Source: Xenorhabdus sp. BG5 | GTDB taxonomy: Bacteria; Pseudomonadota; Gammaproteobacteria; Enterobacterales; Enterobacteriaceae | Reading direction: 5' to 3' | Length of the DNA: 34,828 nucleotides | Assembly (NCBI RefSeq): GCF_015163665.1 | Contig: NZ_JADEUG010000036.1 | Span: forward strand, 1 to 34,828 | Shown: one piece after another, positions 18,801-27,800 of the stretch | Numbering within the stretch: position 1 is the stretch's first letter | Layout of the letters: the number at the start of each line of letters is the position of its first letter | Notes under the pieces: generated by a model | Told to the model about the DNA's origin: nothing | The model's database searches: none | What the model saw: only the letters and a program-made list of their open reading frames with translations | Made by a program: the position numbers and the translations under genes

Positions 18801-21800
18801 TACTGATATGTTGGCTGAAGTAGAAGAACCAACGTTGCCATTCGGGTTGACTGGCGTACATCACGATGGTTCTCAGGTGACACAATCACACCGGATACTA
18901 ACCACCGCACTGAATGATGGTCTTCGCCGTCAGGCCCGACGTCTGGGAGTCAGTTTAGCAGCTCTATGTCATGTCGCCTGGGCTCAAGTGCTGTCACGTA
19001 CCAGTGGGCAACAGAAAGTGGTATTTGGCACGGTATTGTTTGGACGTATGCAGGCGGGGGAAGGTGCGGATAGCGGGATGGGGCTGTTTATTAATACCTT
19101 GCCGCTGCGATTGGATATGGATGATACTCCAGTACGTAAGTGTGTACAGGCTGCACATAATCTGCTGGCGGGATTGTTAGAACATGAACACGCTTCATTG
19201 GCATTAGCTCAGCGTTGTAGTGGCATACAAGGCGAAGCGCCTCTCTTTAGTTCCCTGCTTAACTACCGACACAATACACCGTTGGTGGAAATAGATGACA
19301 ATATGGCGGGAATTGAGTTTCTTGATGGACAGGAGCGTACCAACTACCCGTTAACATTATCGGTGGAGGATTTTGGCGAAGCACTGGGCCTGACAGTACA
19401 AATAGTGCAGCCATTTGAACCAGAACGGATATGTAGTTACATGCAGCAGGCACTGGAAAGTCTGGCAGGCGCGTTGGAACAGGCCCCGGAAACACCAGTA
19501 TGGCAGTTGGACATTCTGCCAGAAGCAGAACGCACGCTGTTATTAAAAACCTGGAATACAACGGAAACTGCCTATCCAGAGGCATGGTGTCTCCATCAAT
19601 TATTTGAGCAGCAGGTGGCGAAAACCCCACAGGCGACCGCTTTAATAATGGGTGATGAATCCCTGAGCTACCGCGAGTTGAATACACGGGCGAATCAGTT
19701 GGCTCACCAGTTAATCGGACAAGGCGTTTGCCCCGGCGATTCGATTGTGCTGATGTTTGAGCGCTCCGTGGTACTGGTGATGGCACAACTGGCAGTACTG
19801 AAAGCCGGTGCCGTTTACGTCCCCCTGGATCCCAGTGTGCCGGATGAGCGGAAAAACTGGTTGATCAATGACTGTGCCGCCAAATTGTTACTCACCGATA
19901 CACAGGCAGATATTCCGGCTGATCTGGCGGTGCCGCTGCTGCGTCTTGCCAATGAGAGTAATACAAACAGTGAACAATATAGCGTTAACCCTGATTTGCC
20001 CCGTGTCAGTACGGACTTAGCCTATATCATGTACACCTCCGGCTCGACGGGCACCCCGAAAGGGGTGCTGGTGCCGCACCGAGCTGTGGTTCGGTTGGTC
20101 ATCAATAATGGTTATGCGGCCATCGAACCGGATGATCGGGTGGCCTTTACCGCGAACCCGGCGTTTGATGCCAGTACCTTTGAAGTCTGGGCGCCGTTGC
20201 TTAACGGTGGCACGCTGGTGGTGATTGATCATACCACCTTATTGACACCAGTGGAGCTAATCCGGGCTTTACAGACCTACGGTATCACGGTGTTGTGGCT
20301 GACTATCGGGCTGTTTAACCGGCTGGCAGTAGAGCTATCCCCGGCTCTGACGCAGATAAGGATACTGATTTTTGGCGGCGATACCCCCGATTTATCAGTG
20401 ATTGCCCAGGTGCTGAAACATCGTCCACCGCAACAACTGTTGCAGGCCTATGGTCCGACGGAAGGCACCACCTTTACCACGACATATCTTATTGAGGCGC
20501 TGGAAGAGGGTATAACCCGACTCCCCATAGGTCGGCCTATTGCCAATACGCGGGTTTATTTGCTGGATAGTCATGGTCAGCCCGTACCATTGGGGGCAAT
20601 CGGTGAAATTTATGTGGGGGGAGACGGAGTAGCCTGTGGCTATCTGAACCGGCCTGAATTAACCGCTGAACGTTTCCTTATCGATCCATTTAGTGATAGG
20701 CCGGATGCGCGCATATACCGGAGCGGGGATTTAGCCCGTTATCTACCGGACGGTAATCTGGAGTTTCTCGGCCGTAATGACCAGCAGGTGAAAATCCGTG
20801 GCTTCCGTATTGAACCGGGGGAAATTGAAGCCCGGTTAGTAGAGCACCCAATGGTGCGCGAATCGGTGGTGTTGGCGCAGGGAGAAGGGCAGGATAAGCG
20901 GCTGGTGGCTTATGTAGTAACGGAAACTGTGGTAACAGAAACGGGGAATACAGAAGTGAAGGTGGCGGAAACCGATGAAGGATTGGCGAACAGCCTGCGT
21001 GCCCACCTGAGCTCCTTATTACCGGATTATATGGTGCCGGCCGCTTTTGTCCGTCTGGATGCGTTTCCATTAACGCTAAATGGTAAGCTGGATCGCCGGG
21101 CACTACCATCACCAGACGAGAAAGCCTTTGCCCGTCAGATTTATGAAGCACCACAAGGAGAAATGGAAATTGCTCTGGCGGCTATCTGGCGAGAATTGCT
21201 AGGGATTGAGCAGATTAGTCGGCACGATAATTTCTTTGCCCTGGGTGGCCATTCATTACTGGCGATACAAATGATAAATCGGATAATCACTTTAGGCATT
21301 GAGCTACCTCTGGTGACATTGTTTAAATCCCCAATTTTGGCTGCTTTTGCTGGGGAGATGAAAAGTCAGTTTGGTGAGCGTCGATTGGGTGAATATAACA
21401 ATAAACTTCCTGCTATTTTGCCAATATCTCGTGAGAGTCACTTACCGTTATCATTTGCTCAACAACGCCTGTGGTTCCTGACACAATTTGAGGGCGTTGG
21501 TGACACCTATTTTATCCCGATGGCTCTGCGCTTGCGTGGTCAGCTTGATATGACTGCCTGGCAGCAGGCCCTTGATGCTCTGTTTGCCCGCCATGAAGCG
21601 CTGCGTTCAGTTTTTATCACGATTGATGGTCAGCCTCAGGTCGAATTATTACCGGCTGCATCTGGTCTGCCGATGAAAGAACATGATCTACGTAATTCAC
21701 CTGATGCAGATGAAGAAATTAAGCGTTTATGTACACAGGAAATGGAAACACCGTTTGATCTTGTTAAGGGCCCCTTAATTCGCGCTAAATTGATACAACT

Positions 21801-24800
21801 GGCTGATGATTATGTTTTTCTGCTGACTCAACATCATATTGTGTCAGACGGCTGGTCTATAAGCGTACTGATCCGTGAACTGAGTGCCCTCTATACGGCT
21901 CTTTTGGCAGGAAATACCGAGCCGTTGCCGCCATTGACGATTCAGTATCCTGATTATGCCGCATGGCAACGTCAGTGGTTATCGTCGGAACGGGTACAAA
22001 TTCAGTCTGACTATTGGAAAACGGTGTTGGCAAATGTTCCTGTTTTGCTGGACTTACCGACTGATCGGCCTCGTCCATTAGAGCAATCATTTTCCGGGCA
22101 TGCTATCGCCATTAATCTGGGGACAGAATTAACGGCATCCCTCAAGCACCTGAGTAAACAGCATGGTGTCACCTTATTTATGACGCTGTTATCAGCCTGG
22201 GCCACGGTTTTGTCGCGCCTGTCAGGTCAGCATGATCTGATTATAGGTACTCCGAGCGCAGGCCGCGGCCATCAGGAAGTGGAATCCCTGATCGGTTTCT
22301 TTGTTAATACGTTGGCCTTGCGCATTGATTTATCAAATGAACCCAATGTGACTGAATTACTTGCGCGCGTAAGGCAAACCGCATTGACAGCACAGGAACA
22401 TCAGGACCTGCCGTTTGAACAGGTGGTGGAAATCGTACAACCGCCACGTAGTCTGGCACATACGCCGCTGTTTCAAGTGATGTTTGCCTGGCAGAATTTT
22501 ACCGGACAAAGCTTTACCAGACAAAGTCTTACCGGGAAAAGCCTGACCGGGAAAAACAACGAACGCCAGAATTGGGAACTGCCGGGACTGGTCGTCACCC
22601 CAATGGATCAGGCTTTTAACATAGCTAAATTTGATCTCGAACTGAGCCTGTTTGAGGAGAATGAACAGATAGTTGGAGCACTGCATTATGCTACGGCTCT
22701 GTTTGATCAGCCAACCATTGAGCGGCATATCGGATACTTACATACAGTCTTGCAAGCGATGGTGGTTGACCATCAACAACAGGTTGGAAAAATCGAGCTT
22801 TTGTCGCCGGTGGAACGTAAGTTATTGCTGGAAACGTGGAATACAACTGAAACTATGTATTTTGACACGTTATATATTCATCAGTTGTTTGAACAACAGG
22901 CAGAAAAAACCCCGGATGCAACAGCGCTCGTGTATGAAGAACAAAAATTCAGTTACGCGCAACTGAATGCCTGGGCTAACCGGTTAGCTCATCAATTGAT
23001 CACGCTAGGTATAACCCCTGATCAGCGGGTAGCGGTTTGTGTAACGCGTTCACCAGCGATGGTGGCAGGATTGTTGGCTGTATTGAAAGCGGGAGGAGCC
23101 TATGTACCTCTGGATACTGATTATCCGGGTGAACGTCTGGCGCATATTCTGACGAATTCAGAACCTGCTATGCTGCTGGCGGATAAGGCCGGACGTCTCG
23201 CCTTGGGTGAGAAAGCCATCGCTGATTTAACGGTACTCGATCCTAATGTGTTGCCAGACCAGCCGGAGAACAATCTACAGGTACTCAATTCACAGGTACA
23301 TAATCCACAGGTACTTGCCCTGACTCCCCAGCATCTGGCGTATGTGATTTATACCTCCGGTTCTACCGGTACGCCAAAAGGCGTGATGGTTGAACATCAG
23401 CAACTGGTCCATCAAATTACCGCACTGAGCAGGAAATGGTCGTTTAGTGCGTCTGATCGGATATTGCAGTTCTGCAATCCTTCTTTTGATGTCTGTGCAT
23501 CAGAAATATTTTGTGCACTAACCCAGGGTGCAGAACTCGTATTGCGGACAAATCAGTGGATATCCAGTGCGCAGGAATTCTGGCGTCTGTGTGAACTTTA
23601 TCAAATTAGTTATCTGTCAATCCCGGTTCAATTTTGGCGGATAATTACTGAGGCTAATGAAGGCAGTATCTATAAGGGCTTAAGAGTTATGTGTATTGGC
23701 GGGGAAACGATACCTCATCATGAATTGGAACGCTGGTTATCTGTTCACCGGGAACGGCCTGTTTTGGTGAATTGCTATGGGCCGACAGAAGCGACAATTA
23801 CCACGACGATTTCGTGCCTGAATGAAAGCACAGAACAAGCCAATATCATTGGTCGGCCCCTTGCGAATATGCGTGTTTACCTGCTGGACACTTATGGTCA
23901 GCCAGTGCCATTAGGAACGGTAGGCGAGTTATATATTGGTGGTACAGGTGTATCCCGAGGTTATTTTAATCGCCCTGAGCTGACAGCGGAACGTTTTCTG
24001 ATAGATCCATTTAACCATCAACCGGGGGCACGTATGTACCGCACCGGCGATTTGGCCCGTTACCTGCCGGATGGCAATCTGGTATTTGTTGGCCGCAATG
24101 ACCAGCAGGTGAAAATCCGCGGTTTCCGCATTGAACCGGGTGAAATTGAAACCCGATTGGAAGAGCACCCTCTGGTACGTGAAGCGTTGGTATTAACCTT
24201 AGATGATGGACAGGATAAACGTCTGGTGGCTTATGTGGTAGCGCACGCTGATGAGGCGTTGCCTAATAGTCTGTATACCTATTTGAGTACCCTTTTGCCA
24301 GATTATATGGTGCCAACCGCGTTTGTTCGACTGAATGCATTTCCATTGACGCCAAACGGAAAATTGGATCGTCAGGCATTACCTGCCCTGAACAATGAAG
24401 CCTTTGTTCACCAGATTTACGAAGCACCAAGTGGAAAACGAGAAATGGCTTTGGCGGCTATTTGGCGGGAGTTATTGGGTGTTGAACAGATAAGTCGATA
24501 TGATAATTTCTTTGCGTTGGGCGGTCATTCATTGCTGTCTGTACGGATGGTAGAACGCTTGTGTCAACAGGACTTAGCATTGACGGTGCGTGATCTGTTT
24601 CAGTCTCCGGTGCTGTTTGAACTGGCTCAGTCATTAGGTCAGCATCAGGTTGTGGAAGTGCCACCTAATATCATTACCTCGGCAACCACGACGCTCACAC
24701 CAGAGATGTTACCCCTGATTGATCTGACTCAATCTGACATCGACTCCATTATTGAGCAAGTACCGGGTGGGCTTGCTAATATTCAAGATATCTATGCTTT

Positions 24801-27800
24801 GTCTCCGCTACAGGATGGTATCTTGTTCCACCATTTATTGGAAAATAAAGGGGATACCTACCTGTTGATAACTCAACAAGCTTTCGCTGACAGAGCTTTA
24901 TTGGACCGTTATTTGACAGCAGTTCAACGGGTAGTTGATAGGCACGATATCCTGCGTACCGCTTTTATCTGGCAAGGCTTATCAGTTCCGGTTCAGGTAG
25001 TCTGGCGTCAGGCTTCTTTATCAGTCACGGAACTGACATTAGATCCGGCTGATGGCCCGGTGAGTGAGCAACTGGCTCAACGCTTTGAACCACGTCACTA
25101 TCGCCTTGATCTGAGGCAGGCACCGTTGTTGCGCTTTGTGGTTGCACAGGAAAAAACGGATGGCCGTTGGCTTTTATTGAGGCATCAACATCACTTGATT
25201 GGTGATCATACCACACTGGATGTGATGAATCGGGAAGTTCGGGCATATCTGTCTGGTGAAGAGAACCACCAGCCTGAACCGGTTCCCTTCCGGAATTTGA
25301 TTGCTCAGGCACGGATGGGGGTAAGTCAAGAAGAACATATTCATTTCTTTACCGATATGCTGGTTGAGGTGGAAGAGCCAACATTACCGTTTGGACTAAC
25401 GGATGTGTATGGCAGTGATTTACAAATGACAGAATATCACCAGATGCTGACGTTTACTCTGAATGACAGCCTTCGTAATCAGGCCAGACGCTTGAATATC
25501 AGTTTAGCGGCTTTATGTCACGTGGCTTGGGCACAGGTGTTATCACATACCAGTGGGCAGGAAAAGGTGGTGTTTGGTACGGTGCTATTTGGGCGTATGG
25601 CAGGAGGAAAAGGGGCTGATAGTGGTATGGGGATGTTTATCAATACCTTGCCATTACGGTTAGATATAGATGAAACCTCCGTATGGGAGAGCGTGCAGAT
25701 AGCGCATAGCCGACTCGCTGGCTTGTTAGAGCATGAACATGCGTCATTGGCAATGGCTCAGCGTTGCAGTGGTGTACAGGGTGACATTCCACTCTTTAGT
25801 GCATTGCTCAACTATCGACATAATGTGTCGTCGACCACTGTCGATGAAATGATGGTCGATGTTGAATTTATTGACGCACAGGAGCGTACTAACTATCCAT
25901 TAACGTTGTCAGTAGAGGATCTGGGTGATGCTTTGGGCCTAACGGCTCAGGTAGTACAGCCGCTTGATCCGAAACGGATATGCAGTTATATGCAACAAGC
26001 ACTGGAAAGTTTGGTGGAGGCCCTTGAACAGGCCCCTGAGACACCAATACGGGCATTAGAAATCCTGCCTGAAACAGAACGTACACTGTTACTGAAAACC
26101 TGGAATGCGACGGAGACGGCATATCCTAATTCGTTATGTATTCACCAGTTATTTGAACAGCAGGTGGAGAAAACTCCACAGGCCACCGCGTTGGTCTATG
26201 AAAACCAGACGCTCAGTTATGCGGAATTAAATGCCCGCGCTAACCGACTGGCTCATCAACTGATTGCGTTAGGCGTTGTACCCGATCAGCGCGTAGTTAT
26301 TTGTGTCACACGATCATTGGCTATGGTGGTAGGTATATTGGCAATACTAAAAGCGGGAGGAGCTTATGTACCGCTGGACCCTACTTATCCAAGCGAACGC
26401 TTGACATACATTCTGACCGATGCCGCACCGACTATCATATTGGCGGACAATAACGGATGTGTTGCTCTGGGTAAAAAAGCACTGAGGGATCTGATTGTGC
26501 TTGACCCGAATTCACTAACAGACCAGCCGGACAGCAACCCGCAGTTATCTGTGTTGACGACACGACATCTAGCGTATGTGATTTATACCTCTGGTTCAAC
26601 CGGTAGGCCAAAAGGTGTGATGGTAGAACACAATTCTTTATTAAATTTATATGGATCGCTGACACAACGTATCTTTGCAAATCATGTTATTGCAAATTCT
26701 CCTATACCTTATCGAGTTAGTTTGAACGCCAGTATTTCATTTGACACAACATTGAAAAGTTTATTGGGCTTGCTGAATGGTTATACGTTGGTGGTTATTC
26801 CACAGGCGGTAAGAGCAAATAATACAGCCTTATTGCAATTTTTAACCATGGCTAACCTTGATGTGTTGGACTGTACGCCAATGCAGTTAGAGATGCTGTT
26901 GGCGGCAGATTTACGTCAACATAAAAAAGATTTGGTGCTACTAGTCGGTGGTGAAGCAATATCAACACAAACTTGGCAGACTATCATCGGTATTCCTCAG
27001 TTAACCGCCTATAACGTCTACGGTCCGACTGAATGCACGGTAGATGCAACATTGGCCCGTATAGAACTTGCTCATCCTTATCCGATAATTGGACGCCCGC
27101 TTGCCAACACCCATCTTTATTTACTGGATAATTTTGGTTATCCGGTGCCATTAGGTTGCATTGGAGAAATGTATATTGGTGGAGTGGGGGTAGCACGGGG
27201 GTATCTGAACCAACCAGAACTGACGGCTGAACGTTTTCTGCCAGATCCGTTTAGTCATAAACCTGATGCACGGATGTACCGAACCGGCGATTTGGCGCGT
27301 TATTTGCCGGATGGCAATCTAGAATTTCTGGGACGCAATGACTATCAGATCAAAATCCGGGGCTTCCGGGTAGAGCCTGGAGAAATTGAAACCATACTGA
27401 CAAAGCATTCGGCAGTGAATGACGCCGTGGTACTGGCATTGGAAGAAGGACAGGAGCAGCGTCTGGTTGCCTATGTCGTGGCAGAACCCGATGACGAGTT
27501 GGTTAATCATCTGCGTAATTATGTGAGTGCTCTGTTACCTGATTATATGGTGCCGGCCGCCTTTGTTCGTTTGGAAACACTGCCGTTAACACCAAATGGC
27601 AAGCTGGATCGCCGTGCACTGCCGGCACCGGGCGAAGCGGCATTTGCTCATCAGGTGTATGAAGCACCACAAGGGGAGACGGAAATTACCCTTGCAACAA
27701 TTTGGCAAGAGTTGCTGAACGTTGAGCAGGTGGGACGGTATGATAATTTCTTCGTATTGGGTGGTCATTCGTTACTTGCTATGAGAATGATAAACCTTGC

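Larger units (their letters stand above)
21410..24640 (+). other. NRPS module 5, C-A5-T5, specificity unclear
   Basis: The LCL-type condensation domain has HHIVSDG from H4449. The A5 code is D-V-S-S-C-G-C-I-T-K, with no close match that I know. The A5 core resembles the A2 core (both have a GGET stretch and similar substrate-pocket framework) while its N-terminal subdomain is almost identical to that of A3. Carrier serine S5348; the residue should become D. Confidence 0.65.
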
